From Acinetobacter sp. TR3 (GTDB taxonomy: Bacteria; Pseudomonadota; Gammaproteobacteria; Pseudomonadales; Moraxellaceae), in contig NZ_CP114264.1 in NCBI RefSeq assembly GCF_027105055.1, forward strand, positions 3,162,001 through 3,226,000: 64,000 nt of DNA. Direction: 5' to 3'. The notes under the pieces are model-generated. The model saw only the letters and a program-made list of their open reading frames with translations. It ran no database searches and was not told the DNA's origin. The translations under genes were made by a program, and so were the position numbers. Each line of letters begins with the position of its first letter. The first letter of the stretch is position 1. Below are positions 18,135 to 27,407 of this stretch, piece by piece.

Positions 18135-19253
18135 TTAAAATATCTTTGTAAGCCTATTAGAGACTTTAATTGCAATATCATCTACATAGCGACTATAAGG
18201 AGTAGCTAAAACAATACTTATAATCACTGTAAACAAACTCGCCCACAGACCCGCTACCCAATACGAAAAACCCAATTGAATATGCAATAGATTAAAACAA
18301 GGAATTGCTAAAGCATAAATCACAGCAAGATGAATTAAATAAATAGAAAATGAGATCTTGCCTAAGAAAACTAAAAATGGCGAATCAAAAAATTGTGCTA
18401 ACCATTTGCCTTTTAATACCGCATACACGATACAAAAACCGCCAATGAAATTCAGGTAATCGTAGGTTTGCTCACCTAAAAATTGAGCAAAAATCCGATA
18501 ACTCAAACTTTCATTATGCGCACCACAGAAATATAGCCCCAGCGTGAATAGCAACACAGATAACCCTGTTGCTAATTCTGATGCATATAGAAATAAACCC
18601 ATACCTAAAATAAAGCTCAGCATACCGAGTAATACTGTTTGTGAAATCGTATAGGCTGTCGCAATACTCAACAGCAAGAATACACCTGCAAGCATCGGTC
18701 GTTTGCTATAAAAATAACTGGCGAGATAAATTACCAATGAACCGAGCAGCTCAATCTGCATCGTCCACAATACCCAATTATAGCTTGAGTCGCCAAATAA
18801 AAATGCTCCGATACTGCCCTCATACAAAGCTATACTTAATTTTGGATGAGGATTTGCCAAAGCTGCCCCCCATTCAGAAACATGCGTAACATCGACAGGA
18901 ACAAAACAAACGAGGTAGGCAACAATACAAGAAATAAACGCAGGAATAGCCAAACGTGGATAACGTTTAATTAATGATTTTTTGAGTTTTTCAGCTGAAT
19001 TTTTCTTTTTTAAACTCGATAAACTTAGGACATAACCGCTTAAAACAAAAAAGACAAAAACCGCGCCTGTACCTGAATAAAAGAATGCAAATGGAGAATG
19101 ATAAAGTTGATCAAAAAAGGGATATTGAGGTACAGCACTTAAATCAAAATGATGCATTTGAGGAAAGAATGTCAACGATAGATGTGACAACACAACCGCA
19201 AGGCAGGCTAAACCTCGGATACTTTCCGCAGCATTGATTTTGTTTGTGATCAT
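18135..19253 (-). CDS. Acyltransferase 3 family membrane protein
   Basis: The 372-residue protein with about ten membrane helices carries the acyltransferase 3 pattern: an early RGLACLAVVLSHLSL segment with the catalytic-type His (about residue 23), FVFFVLSGYVLSLS (about 65-80), a following Arg-Lys rich loop (KSLIKRYPRLAIPAF), and a late helix with SFSIYLIHLAV. Such proteins O-acylate surface polysaccharides, lipids or secreted metabolites. No polysaccharide genes adjoin it, so the target is unknown. Codon and base use are somewhat AT-richer than its neighbours. Confidence 0.88.
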   Translation of the reverse strand: MITNKINAAESIRGLACLAVVLSHLSLTFFPQMHHFDLSAVPQYPFFDQLYHSPFAFFYSGTGAVFVFFVLSGYVLSLSSLKKKNSAEKLKKSLIKRYPRLAIPAFISCIVAYLVCFVPVDVTHVSEWGAALANPHPKLSIALYEGSIGAFLFGDSSYNWVLWTMQIELLGSLVIYLASYFYSKRPMLAGVFLLLSIATAYTISQTVLLGMLSFILGMGLFLYASELATGLSVLLFTLGLYFCGAHNESLSYRIFAQFLGEQTYDYLNFIGGFCIVYAVLKGKWLAQFFDSPFLVFLGKISFSIYLIHLAVIYALAIPCFNLLHIQLGFSYWVAGLWASLFTVIISIVLATPYSRYVDDIAIKVSNRLTKIF

Positions 19254-19385
19254 GGCAGAGCTTTATCATCCGTGATATGCCGCGATAATGCGATCTTTTA
19301 TGTGAAGTGTCTAGTAGCCACTTAAAAAATATAGTGACTATAACAACTCAGAATAAAAGCATCTACCCATCTGAAATGCGCCTAC

Positions 19386-20270
19386 TTATTGCTTCACTCG
19401 AGTCGAGAACCAACATAAAATTGACCCCATACACACCATAAAGGCACCATACCAAAAAGAAATCGTCAGTGGCGTACTGAGTAGAATTGCCGAGAAAAAA
19501 GCTGAGAATACAGGAATGAAATACGAAGCACCTGCCAATAACGTGACATTGCCATGCAAAATCCCGACATTCCATGCAGCATAACCAAAGCCCATAGCGG
19601 CAGCGGCAAAAAGTAAGGACGTGGAAGATGACCAATCAAAATCAAATGCGCCGCCGCCCATCAATGCATATTTAATCCAAAGCACCATCGAAACCAACAT
19701 AAAAAATAAGGTAATCCCATTACTACCCTTAGCCATCTTCGCAGTGAGGGTACAATAAGCCGACCAAAGGAGCGTTCCGATGAAAGCCAGTGCATAACTC
19801 AGTGGGTTATGTTGTATGTTTGCCCACATGCTAGGTAAATCAAGACCTTGCTCACCGCCTAATACCCAGCAAATGCCCAAGAGAGAGATCATAAAACCAG
19901 GAATAATGAGAAAATTGGCTTTTTGTTGATTAAATACAATAGCAGCAACCATCGTGAATGTTGGCCATAAATAGTTCACCATCCCAACTTCAATCGCTTC
20001 TCGATTATTACTGCTAAAGCCAATAGATAGTGATAAACACACTTCATAACTAACAAATAAAATACTGCCCCAAATTAAATAGGCTTTTGGAAAACTTTTA
20101 AGATTGCTCCAACCTACTGAAAAAAATAGAAAAATAGAAGCAAGCGTATAAATTAATGCTGCGCCACCGACTGCACCAAAATGCGAACTGACATCCTTGA
20201 TCAATGCAACAATCAAGCTCCAAAGGAAGATTGCAAGCAATCCAATGAATGTGGCTTTTTTTGAGGTCAT
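19386..20270 (-). CDS. YddG-type aromatic amino acid exporter (EamA/DMT family)
   Basis: The 294-residue protein has ten predicted helices in two EamA repeats. The start (MTSKKATFIGLLAIFLWS) and SSNNREAIEVGMVNYLWPTFTMV segment resemble the YddG group of drug/metabolite transporters, which export aromatic amino acids. I set the start at 20270, since a further 28 in-frame residues upstream do not match the family start and would begin in the intergenic region. It lies beside rarA on the same strand, separated by about 105 bp. Confidence 0.85.
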   Translation of the reverse strand: MTSKKATFIGLLAIFLWSLIVALIKDVSSHFGAVGGAALIYTLASIFLFFSVGWSNLKSFPKAYLIWGSILFVSYEVCLSLSIGFSSNNREAIEVGMVNYLWPTFTMVAAIVFNQQKANFLIIPGFMISLLGICWVLGGEQGLDLPSMWANIQHNPLSYALAFIGTLLWSAYCTLTAKMAKGSNGITLFFMLVSMVLWIKYALMGGGAFDFDWSSSTSLLFAAAAMGFGYAAWNVGILHGNVTLLAGASYFIPVFSAFFSAILLSTPLTISFWYGAFMVCMGSILCWFSTRVKQ

Positions 20271-20375
20271 ATTGAAATAAATCGAATATAAAACCGCGGC
20301 CAAATTCCCATTTACACTTTTGGGAACTTGACTAGGTGAAATGTGAAAATACAACTCATCTGTTTAAACAGATCT

Positions 20376-21653
20376 TTATTGTTGCTGTTGTTCCTGCTGC
20401 CAACGGCGTTGCTGCAAACGTTCGGCTTCAACTTCACGTTTATTTAAGGCTCGCTCATACAGCTTCGTACCCCGCAATTCAGGCGGCAAATATTCCTGTA
20501 AAACAAAATGCTCAGGGTAATTATGCGGATAGAGATAATCCACGCCATAACCTTGTTTCTTCATCAATTTGGTTGGCGCATTCCGTAGATGTAACGGCAC
20601 AGGTAAATTCGCAGTTTTTTCGGCAAGCTCCAAAGCTCGGTTAATGGCGAGATAGGTACTATTACTTTTCGGGCTGGTTGCGAGATATACAGCACATTGA
20701 CCTAAGATAATCCGTGCTTCAGGCATACCGACCGCTTGTACTGAACGGAAACACTCACCCGCCAACAACAAGGCATTCGGATTCGAGTTGCCAATATCTT
20801 CCGATGCTGCAATCAACATTCGACGTGCAATAAAAATAGGGTCTTCACCACCTTTGAGCATGCGTGCCATCCAGTATAGGGTCGCATCCGCATCGCTACC
20901 ACGAATTGATTTGATAAATGCCGAAACCAAATCATAATGCTGCTCACCTGATTTGTCATAACGTGCAATATTCTGCTGTGCGACTTTGACCACAATTGCA
21001 TTGGTGACGATATTTTCAATATCAGGCTCAAAAGTGCTGGCAATTAAATCAATCAAATTAAGCGCTTTACGTGCATCACCCGCAGCAAATTGAATAAGCG
21101 CATCATATTCTTCAATCTGAATAAAACGCTCTTTCAAAAACTTATCACTTTGAATGGCTTTATTGATCAGGGTTTGAATCGCATCAGCATCCAAACTGTT
21201 TAAGGTATAAACCTGACAACGAGAAAGCAGTGCACTATTCACTTCAAAAGATGGATTCTCCGTGGTTGCACCAATCAAAGTGATTTTGCCTTTTTCAACT
21301 GCATTCAGTAAGGCATCTTGTTGTGACTTATTAAAACGATGAATCTCGTCAATAAACACCACTGGTGTCAGTAGATCACCACTTTCAGCAATCACTTCAC
21401 GCAGCTCTTTTACGCCCGTATTTAATGCAGATAAACTAATAAAAGGGCGATCGACTGCTTGTGCCAATAATAAAGCAATCGTGGTTTTCCCTACCCCTGG
21501 TGGTCCCCAAAAGATAATCGAAGGCAAATGCCCCTGATCAATCATTTGACGTAACGGTGCATGCTCACCGAGCAAATGATCTTGCCCGATGATTTCTGAC
21601 AAATCACGAGGGCGTAAACGTTCAGGTAAAGGAATATGCGTATCTGACATCAT
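20376..21653 (-). CDS. rarA: Replication-associated recombination protein A
   Basis: RarA (MgsA) is a clamp-loader-like AAA+ ATPase that acts at stalled replication forks with SSB. The 425-residue protein shows Walker [10 protein letters not shown] near residue 51, Walker [19 protein letters not shown] near 98, sensor 1 [12 protein letters not shown], an Arg finger SRCQVY, and the C-terminal tetramerisation segment ending in [14 protein letters not shown]. The Gln-rich C-terminal tail is an unusual low-complexity end. Two adjacent ATG codons (21653 and 21650) are possible starts. Confidence 0.97.
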   Translation of the reverse strand: MMSDTHIPLPERLRPRDLSEIIGQDHLLGEHAPLRQMIDQGHLPSIIFWGPPGVGKTTIALLLAQAVDRPFISLSALNTGVKELREVIAESGDLLTPVVFIDEIHRFNKSQQDALLNAVEKGKITLIGATTENPSFEVNSALLSRCQVYTLNSLDADAIQTLINKAIQSDKFLKERFIQIEEYDALIQFAAGDARKALNLIDLIASTFEPDIENIVTNAIVVKVAQQNIARYDKSGEQHYDLVSAFIKSIRGSDADATLYWMARMLKGGEDPIFIARRMLIAASEDIGNSNPNALLLAGECFRSVQAVGMPEARIILGQCAVYLATSPKSNSTYLAINRALELAEKTANLPVPLHLRNAPTKLMKKQGYGVDYLYPHNYPEHFVLQEYLPPELRGTKLYERALNKREVEAERLQQRRWQQEQQQQ

Positions 21654-21732
21654 TATTGGCTTTATGCTGTTTTATCCTAGTCTATTGTGTCTGACTCAAA
21701 TCTACAATTTGAATCTGCAATCACGCGACATT

Positions 21733-22899
21733 CTATTGCGCAGTATTCTTTTGAAGTAACTGCTGCATGACATGGTAGCTTGCAGTAATTCGAGCTTCAT
21801 TCGGAAAATTAGTATTCGCGAGCATCACAATCCCAATTTTCTGCTGTGGAATAAATGCAGCATAGGCACCAAAGCCATTACTTGAACCAGTTTTATTAAA
21901 CAATGTTGCTGCTGGAGCACGCTTTGGTTGTTTGATCGGTGTAACGATATGACTTTCTAAAGCCATTTTGCTTGAATTGCCTTGTAAAAGTGTTTCAAGC
22001 TTAACAGGATAAGCATATTGCTCCCAACCTAAACCTTGGGTCATCGCACCGACTTTAAAATACCCAACATGCGTATTTTCAATCGCTTTGCGAAGAGGGT
22101 GTTTTAATTTTTGTGGGTAAATTTGAGCATCTAAAAATTTCAGCATATCGAAACTGCTACTCTTCACGCCATACGCTTCCGCATCAAACATCCCCGCAGA
22201 AACGCGAATGGGTTGGTCATTTTTATACCCCCATGCGTATTGTGGCATCTGCTGCTCAGGCACATGAATAAAACTCTGTGTCAAACCAAGTTGCGGAAAC
22301 AACGTTTTCTCAAGTAATTCTGCATACGGCTTTTTCATGGCGAATGCCGTGACATAACCCATCAAACCAATACTTGGATTGGAATATTGACGAGCTGCAC
22401 CAACTTTGGTTTTTGGCTGCCAAGTCTGAAAATATTGAAGCATATCCTGCTGACTAACAACTTCATCTGGAAATTGCAGCGGAAAGCCACCTGCGGTATA
22501 TGTACCTAAATTTAAAATCGTAGCTTTATTCAGTGCGGTATTTTTTAATTCTGGAAAATACTTGGCAGGATGATCAGACAACAATAATTGCCCTTGCGCC
22601 TGTGCATAGCCTGTCAAAGTAGCATTAAAGGTCTTACTGACTGAGCCAAGTTCAAATAAGGTCTTATTACTCATCGGTTGATTGCTTTGCTTGGAAGCAA
22701 CACCATAATTTACAAAGTAATGCTGCCCTTTCAATGTCACCGCAACCACTAATCCAGGAATCTTATATTGATCTAATAGTGGTTTAAATTGCTGATCTAC
22801 AATCTCTTTGACTTGCTGCTCACTGAGCGGTTGCGCCCAAACCGAAGAATAACAAGATAAAAGCCCTACGGTGAAGAACAGCATTCTTGATGCGATCAT
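21733..22899 (-). CDS. ampC: Class C beta-lactamase (AmpC, ADC-like)
   Basis: This is a periplasmic serine beta-lactamase of cephalosporinase type. The 388-residue precursor has a signal peptide (about 1-22, ending near VWA). The three class C motifs are intact: SVSK with the catalytic Ser at residue 86 and Lys 89, YSN at 172-174, and KTG at 336-338. The segment LQFPDEV is shared with Acinetobacter ADC enzymes, but several stretches (GTYTAGGFPLQFPDEV, QGLGWEQYAYPV) differ from ADC sequences I recall. It is probably a divergent, intrinsic enzyme. No ISAba1-like promoter element and no ampR gene lie beside it, so expression is probably low and constitutive. Confidence 0.94.
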   Translation of the reverse strand: MIASRMLFFTVGLLSCYSSVWAQPLSEQQVKEIVDQQFKPLLDQYKIPGLVVAVTLKGQHYFVNYGVASKQSNQPMSNKTLFELGSVSKTFNATLTGYAQAQGQLLLSDHPAKYFPELKNTALNKATILNLGTYTAGGFPLQFPDEVVSQQDMLQYFQTWQPKTKVGAARQYSNPSIGLMGYVTAFAMKKPYAELLEKTLFPQLGLTQSFIHVPEQQMPQYAWGYKNDQPIRVSAGMFDAEAYGVKSSSFDMLKFLDAQIYPQKLKHPLRKAIENTHVGYFKVGAMTQGLGWEQYAYPVKLETLLQGNSSKMALESHIVTPIKQPKRAPAATLFNKTGSSNGFGAYAAFIPQQKIGIVMLANTNFPNEARITASYHVMQQLLQKNTAQ

Positions 22900-23054
22900 G
22901 TCTATTTCCCAAACTCATTTCATTCAAACAACTAGAGAGCCTGCGGCAACAATGCCTGCCTCTCGATGCTCATCCTATCGGGGGAATAGAAAAATTACTG
23001 TAAAAGTATTGTTTTTATTGCTGAGAAACGCTGATCAATAAAGAGAACTCTATC

Positions 23055-23507
23055 TTATCGTATCCAACGTACGACATAATCTTCGATATCTTCGTCATTG
23101 ATATCTTGTTCTGAAATACAGCGTCCTGCTGCTGATTTTTTCGCTTTAATCACACTTTGACGTGAGCCCGTATTTAAATAATGCCATGACGGTAAATTTT
23201 TACCTTCATTCAAACGGCGATAAGCACAACTAGGAGGTAACCATGTAATTGTTTGCAATCTTTCAGGTGTCAATTGAATACAATCTGCAACATGCTGTTG
23301 ACGATTCGGATAATCAGAACAACGTGCCGTTTTACAATCTAATAATTTACATGCAACTTTGGTGTATGCGACTTCTGCCGTTTCTTCATCTTCAAGCTTA
23401 ACCAAACAACATAAGCCGCAACCATCACACAATGCCTCCCACTCAGTATTATTCAACTGATCAAGTGGATATAGTTTCCAAAAGTTAGCGCGCAATTCGG
23501 TAGACAT
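23055..23507 (-). CDS. YcgN-family cysteine cluster protein (UPF0260)
   Basis: The 150-residue protein is rich in Cys and shows the family pattern CDGCGLCC near residue 28, then VACKLLDCKTARCSDYPNR and a further Cys in HVADC, which suggests a metal or iron-sulfur site. The C-terminal SCAYRRL and WHYLNTG segments are also family features. Function is not established. It is single, with about 190 bp of promoter-sized space to the next plus-strand gene. Confidence 0.88.
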   Translation of the reverse strand: MSTELRANFWKLYPLDQLNNTEWEALCDGCGLCCLVKLEDEETAEVAYTKVACKLLDCKTARCSDYPNRQQHVADCIQLTPERLQTITWLPPSCAYRRLNEGKNLPSWHYLNTGSRQSVIKAKKSAAGRCISEQDINDEDIEDYVVRWIR

Positions 23508-23696
23508 GACAAATGTTTTAGGCTTTTAAAATTTGTGTTGATTATAGCATTTATTCTCAATCAAGCTGTTTTCCAAGCGACTTAAGCGATTAACAATACT
23601 TAAGTTATTGAACATTTCAACCACAGAAACACCACATTTGGTTCAAAAAATACACGCTATAGTAATCTCATAACGATAAATTTAGGAGTAAGTAAT

Positions 23697-23855
23697 ATGT
23701 TCCGTTGGGCTATTATCTTTGCAGTGATTGCATTAATCGCGAGTTTATTAGGTTTTGGTGGTGTTGCTGGTTTATCCAAAGACTTTGCCGTCATTTTATT
23801 AGTGATCGCGGCTATTCTTGCTGTAGTGGGTTTTTTATCACGCGGTAAAGCTTAG
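23697..23855 (+). CDS. DUF1328 small membrane protein
   Basis: A 52-residue protein starting [19 protein letters not shown], with two hydrophobic helices (about 5-22 and 29-47) around a Gly-rich turn [11 protein letters not shown] and a basic end SRGKA. This matches the DUF1328/YtjA family of small inner-membrane proteins, often induced under envelope or general stress in other bacteria. A GGAG ribosome-binding site stands 9 bases before the ATG, and its own terminator follows. It is easily missed in annotation because of its size. Confidence 0.9.
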   Translation: MFRWAIIFAVIALIASLLGFGGVAGLSKDFAVILLVIAAILAVVGFLSRGKA

Positions 23856-23882
23856 TTTAAAGAGAAATAAAAATTCAGAAAG

Positions 23883-23917
23883 AAAAAAGAAGAATCGCCG
23901 TATTCTTCTTTTTTTAT
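23883..23917 (+). terminator. Terminator of the DUF1328 gene
   Basis: A 9-bp perfect stem (AAGAAGAAT / ATTCTTCTT) with loop CGCCGT is followed by eight T. Confidence 0.9.
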
Positions 23918-24024
23918 TGTCATCATTTCAGCCGAATAAAAGTTTGTCTTTCCGCTAACATCATCAATTTTTTGCTTTTTTATGCTTTAATCAAAGCATT
24001 GAAAATATAGATCAGGATTAAAAA

Positions 24025-24762
24025 ATGAGCTTTCCAATTACAACACGTGAAATTGAATATACTGCCCCAGATGGTCAACGCCTTATTGGCTATTTTGCGA
24101 CACCTATCCGAGATGTACCAGTTGCAGGAGTTATTGTTGCTCCAGAATGGTGGGGACGTACCGAATATACCGAGCAACGTGCGCGTGAACTTGCAGAACA
24201 CGGTTTTGCCGCTCTCGCAATTGATATGTATGGAGACAAAAAAGTTACCTCTGATGTTCCTCAAGCATCTGCATGGATGATGCAAACATTTGATCATGTA
24301 GACACCGTGGTTGAGCGTGCTCAAGCAGGCTTAGATGCTTTAAAAGCACAACCAGAGGTCAATACTGAAAAATTGGCAGCAATTGGTTTTTGTTATGGTG
24401 GTAAAGTTGTTCTTGATTTGGCGCGATCTGGTGCCGATTTGAAAGCTGTGGTGACCTTCCACGCGAATTTAAGCCCTAAAGCACCTGCACAAAAAGGAAA
24501 GATTCAGGCTGAAATTCTTGTATTACATGGTGAGATCGACACCATGGTTTCTTTAGATGATGTCGCAAGCTTCCGTCAGGAAATGCACGATGCAGAAGTC
24601 GATCATGACGTGATTATTTTTGAAGATGCCAAACATGGTTTTAGTAATCGCCTCGCAGATGAGCGAGCTAAAGCAAATAATGTTGACTTAGGCTATAACG
24701 CCGAAGCTGAACATCAAGGATTAGAAGCTATGTATAAATTACTAGATAAACATTTAAACTGA
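24025..24762 (+). CDS. Dienelactone hydrolase family protein
   Basis: The 245-residue alpha/beta-hydrolase has the dienelactone hydrolase triad: the Cys nucleophile in GFCYGGKV near residue 132, an Asp in HGEIDTMVSLDD near 180, and His in DAKHGFSNR near 214. The family opens the lactone ring in chlorocatechol breakdown or acts as a general carboxylesterase. No aromatic-degradation genes are next to it, so the substrate is open. A perfect 8-bp inverted repeat follows about 40 bp after the stop. Confidence 0.9.
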   Translation: MSFPITTREIEYTAPDGQRLIGYFATPIRDVPVAGVIVAPEWWGRTEYTEQRARELAEHGFAALAIDMYGDKKVTSDVPQASAWMMQTFDHVDTVVERAQAGLDALKAQPEVNTEKLAAIGFCYGGKVVLDLARSGADLKAVVTFHANLSPKAPAQKGKIQAEILVLHGEIDTMVSLDDVASFRQEMHDAEVDHDVIIFEDAKHGFSNRLADERAKANNVDLGYNAEAEHQGLEAMYKLLDKHLN

Positions 24763-24801
24763 TTCAAAATATTGGCATAAACTTTCGCAAAGACTTCATT
24801 C

Positions 24802-24831
24802 TGTGTAGGTGGCATTTATGTCTCCTACACA
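24802..24831 (+). repeat. Inverted repeat between the dienelactone hydrolase gene and mutY
   Basis: TGTGTAGG and CCTACACA are perfect complements around a 14-nt loop. It lacks a T run, so it is a weak terminator or an mRNA 3' end structure. Confidence 0.5.
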
Positions 24832-24913
24832 CGAACAAATGTTTTTATCATTTAAATGAGTCCACGATTATATTTTCATTATACTAAGCCTCTGCTTTTG
24901 ATAGTTCTGATTC

Positions 24914-25960
24914 ATGTCTGATTTCTCATTTTCTGATGCACTACTCACGTGGTTCGACCAACATGGCCGCCACGATTTACCATGGCAAGTCGCTAATGAT
25001 CCCTACAAAGTTTGGGTATCAGAAATCATGCTACAACAAACTCAAGTTAAAACTGTTCTGCAATATTTTGATCGCTTTATCAAAAGGTTTCCAACCGTAG
25101 ACGATCTTGGTCAGGCCAGTTGGGATGACGTTGCCCCTTATTGGGCTGGTTTGGGCTACTATGCCCGTGCACGCAATCTGCACAAAGCCGCTGTAATCGT
25201 AAAGCAGAAAGGAAAGTTTCCTGAAACATTAGAACAGTGGATTGAATTACCAGGCATTGGTCGTTCAACCGCTGGTGCATTAATGTCTCTTGGCTTACGA
25301 CAATATGGCGTCATTATGGATGGCAATGTGAAACGAGTTTTAGCACGTTTTTTTGCGATTGAAGATGATCTATCTAAGCCACAGCATGAGCGCACTTTAT
25401 GGCAAATTGCGGAACAGCTGTGCCCTAAAGAACGTAATCATGATTACACCCAAGCAATCATGGATTTGGGTGCTACAGTCTGCACACCGAAAAAGCCTTT
25501 ATGTTTATACTGCCCAATGCAACAACACTGTCAGGCCTATCAACAAGGTTTAGAACAAGAACTCCCATTTAAAAAAGCAAAAAAACCTGTCCCTGTTAAA
25601 ACGGCGAATGTGCTCCTAATTCAAGCAGGTCATGAGTGGCTTTGGCAACAACGTGAAGCCCACGGTCTATGGGGAGGTTTGTATTGTCTGCCTGTTATTG
25701 AACAGGCAACCGAATTACAACAGATTGAACAGCAATTTAAGCTCCAAGCTCAAGTATCATCACTACAGATTAGTCATAGTTTTACCCACTTTACATGGAT
25801 ACTGCATGAGCAACTGTTCCACGTGGAACATGATCAAAAAGAGCAGCTCAGTATCGAATTAAATGGAGTATGGCTAAGTCCAGAAGCTGCGATTGCCAAA
25901 GGCATTCCAACCGCCATGAAAAAATTGATTACAGCAAAACAAAAGACTTGCTCTACTTAA
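24914..25960 (+). CDS. mutY: A/G-specific adenine DNA glycosylase
   Basis: MutY removes adenine mispaired with 8-oxoguanine. The 348-residue enzyme has the helix-hairpin-helix LPGIGRSTAGAL (about 115-126), the catalytic Asp in MDGNVKRVLARF (about 135-146), and the iron-sulfur loop Cys-X6-Cys-X2-Cys-X5-Cys in CTPKKPLCLYCPMQQHC. The Glu in MLQQTQV (about 40) is the other catalytic residue. A C-terminal NUDIX-like 8-oxoG-recognition domain follows (about 225-345). The start is at the only ATG giving the family N-terminus. Confidence 0.97.
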   Translation: MSDFSFSDALLTWFDQHGRHDLPWQVANDPYKVWVSEIMLQQTQVKTVLQYFDRFIKRFPTVDDLGQASWDDVAPYWAGLGYYARARNLHKAAVIVKQKGKFPETLEQWIELPGIGRSTAGALMSLGLRQYGVIMDGNVKRVLARFFAIEDDLSKPQHERTLWQIAEQLCPKERNHDYTQAIMDLGATVCTPKKPLCLYCPMQQHCQAYQQGLEQELPFKKAKKPVPVKTANVLLIQAGHEWLWQQREAHGLWGGLYCLPVIEQATELQQIEQQFKLQAQVSSLQISHSFTHFTWILHEQLFHVEHDQKEQLSIELNGVWLSPEAAIAKGIPTAMKKLITAKQKTCST

Positions 25961-25991
25961 TTGTTGTAAATCGAAATCACAAGGAGTTTGT

Positions 25992-26528
25992 GTGCGTCTT
26001 TCGATTCCATTTATCGTGATTAGTCTATTGGCTATTCTAATTTCTGCATGTACGACAACGCCTAGTAAGCCTACGCCCCTACCAGCCACTCAAATCAATA
26101 AACTTAAAAATCTGCGTTTAGATAGCCGTTTGCCCGTTCCAGTCAAAGGTATCAATCGAAGTGAATTACGAGATACTTGGGGAGCTGCACGTAGCCAAGG
26201 ACGTAACCACGAAGGGATTGATATCATGGCGGAGCGTGGGACGAAAGTGTATAGTGCTACCGAAGGGTTAGTCGCTGATTTACGTAATAATAATTTAGGT
26301 GGCAAAATCATTTGGATTCTTGGACCATCTGGTTCTTGGCACTACTATGCCCATTTAGATGGTCATAAACGTGGTCTTAATGTGGGAGACTATGTTCATA
26401 AAGGCGACCTCATTGGTTATGTGGGCAATACAGGCAATGCTCGTGCGACTGCCCCACATTTACATTATGGTATTTATTTAAATGGCAAAGGGCGTGGAGC
26501 AGTCAATCCATACTCATATTTACGTTAG
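25992..26528 (+). CDS. M23-family (LytM) peptidase lipoprotein
   Basis: The 178-residue protein begins at a GTG with AAGGAG five bases upstream, and carries a lipoprotein signal with Cys in ILISAC near residue 19. The M23 endopeptidase zinc site looks complete: HEGIDIMAERG (H-x3-D) near 76, YYAHLDGH, and HLHYGIY (H-x-H) near 156. It is therefore predicted to be an active peptidoglycan endopeptidase at the outer membrane inner leaflet. It is translationally close to the 81-residue gene (9 bp gap). Confidence 0.9.
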   Translation: MRLSIPFIVISLLAILISACTTTPSKPTPLPATQINKLKNLRLDSRLPVPVKGINRSELRDTWGAARSQGRNHEGIDIMAERGTKVYSATEGLVADLRNNNLGGKIIWILGPSGSWHYYAHLDGHKRGLNVGDYVHKGDLIGYVGNTGNARATAPHLHYGIYLNGKGRGAVNPYSYLR

Positions 26529-26537
26529 GAACATAGA

Positions 26538-26783
26538 ATGTCAGAAGCATTGATTGAACGACTGGTTAAATTTGCAGAGTCTGGAAATCAGCAAAAAATC
26601 ATCATCAATGGTACAAGCTATCAAGGCTGGATTATGGAAATTACCGAAGATGCTCTGCTGATTAGCACAGGATTTGCAGATAAATCTGGTAAAGACTTTT
26701 GGCTTAAATTTACTGATTTAAATACAGCTGAACTGTATTATTGGGATACTCGCCCAAATGAATGGGTGGCATTCACACTTTAA
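26538..26783 (+). CDS. Conserved-looking 81-residue protein, function unknown
   Basis: I do not recognise this protein. It is acidic, begins MSEALIERLVKFAESG, and has beta-rich segments (QKIIINGTSYQGWIMEIT, ALLISTGF) ending in DTRPNEWVAFTL with several Trp residues. This could be a small SH3-like barrel. AGGA precedes the ATG at good distance, and it sits between the M23 lipoprotein and tag with small gaps, so it is very likely expressed. Confidence 0.65.
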   Translation: MSEALIERLVKFAESGNQQKIIINGTSYQGWIMEITEDALLISTGFADKSGKDFWLKFTDLNTAELYYWDTRPNEWVAFTL

Positions 26784-26818
26784 TGATTTTATATGAATAA
26801 CAATAGGGAGCATCAAAT

Positions 26819-27373
26819 ATGACGATTCAACGCTGTGGCTGGTGCTCCAATGATCCACTCTATATTAACTACCACGATAAAGAATGGGGCAAAGTAGAAC
26901 AAGATGAAAAACGATTATTTGAGATGCTTTGTCTTGAAGGTCAACAAGCTGGATTATCATGGATTACAGTACTAAAAAAGCGCGAGAATTACCGTTCACA
27001 CTTCTTTCACTATCCAATTACTAAGATTGCAGAGTTTACTGATGATCAACTCGAAGACAAACTGAGTGATGCAGGATTAATTCGTCATCTAGGTAAACTT
27101 AAAGCGATTCGAGACAATGCAATTGCATGGCAGCAACTCAAAAATGAAGTTGGTGATGTATCTCATTGGCTATGGGCCTTTGTTGACCATCAGACTCCAA
27201 ATAACGATGTCATTCACTATCGTGATGCACCTGCACAAACCGAACTCAGTCAAAAACTTTCAAAAACACTGAAAAAACGTGGTTTTAAATTTGTTGGCCC
27301 CACAACTTGTTATGCGTTTATGCAAGCGGTAGGAATGGTCAACGATCACGAAAATCACTGCCATTTTAAATAA
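26819..27373 (+). CDS. tag: DNA-3-methyladenine glycosylase I
   Basis: Tag excises 3-methyladenine from alkylated DNA. The 184-residue protein has [20 protein letters not shown] at the N-terminus, with the zinc Cys and His, [15 protein letters not shown] near residue 47, and the [18 protein letters not shown] segment with C-terminal His and Cys ligands. The RBS AGGGAG precedes the ATG. It is the last repair gene of the mutY-tag region. The alcohol dehydrogenase gene follows after 34 bp. Confidence 0.96.
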   Translation: MTIQRCGWCSNDPLYINYHDKEWGKVEQDEKRLFEMLCLEGQQAGLSWITVLKKRENYRSHFFHYPITKIAEFTDDQLEDKLSDAGLIRHLGKLKAIRDNAIAWQQLKNEVGDVSHWLWAFVDHQTPNNDVIHYRDAPAQTELSQKLSKTLKKRGFKFVGPTTCYAFMQAVGMVNDHENHCHFK

Positions 27374-27407
27374 TATCAATTCATTTTCCTTTCCAAGGAG
27401 TTATCGA

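Noticed and set aside
21733..23054. ISAba1-type promoter activating ampC
   Set aside because: The 155 bp before the gene contain no insertion-sequence end or outward strong promoter.
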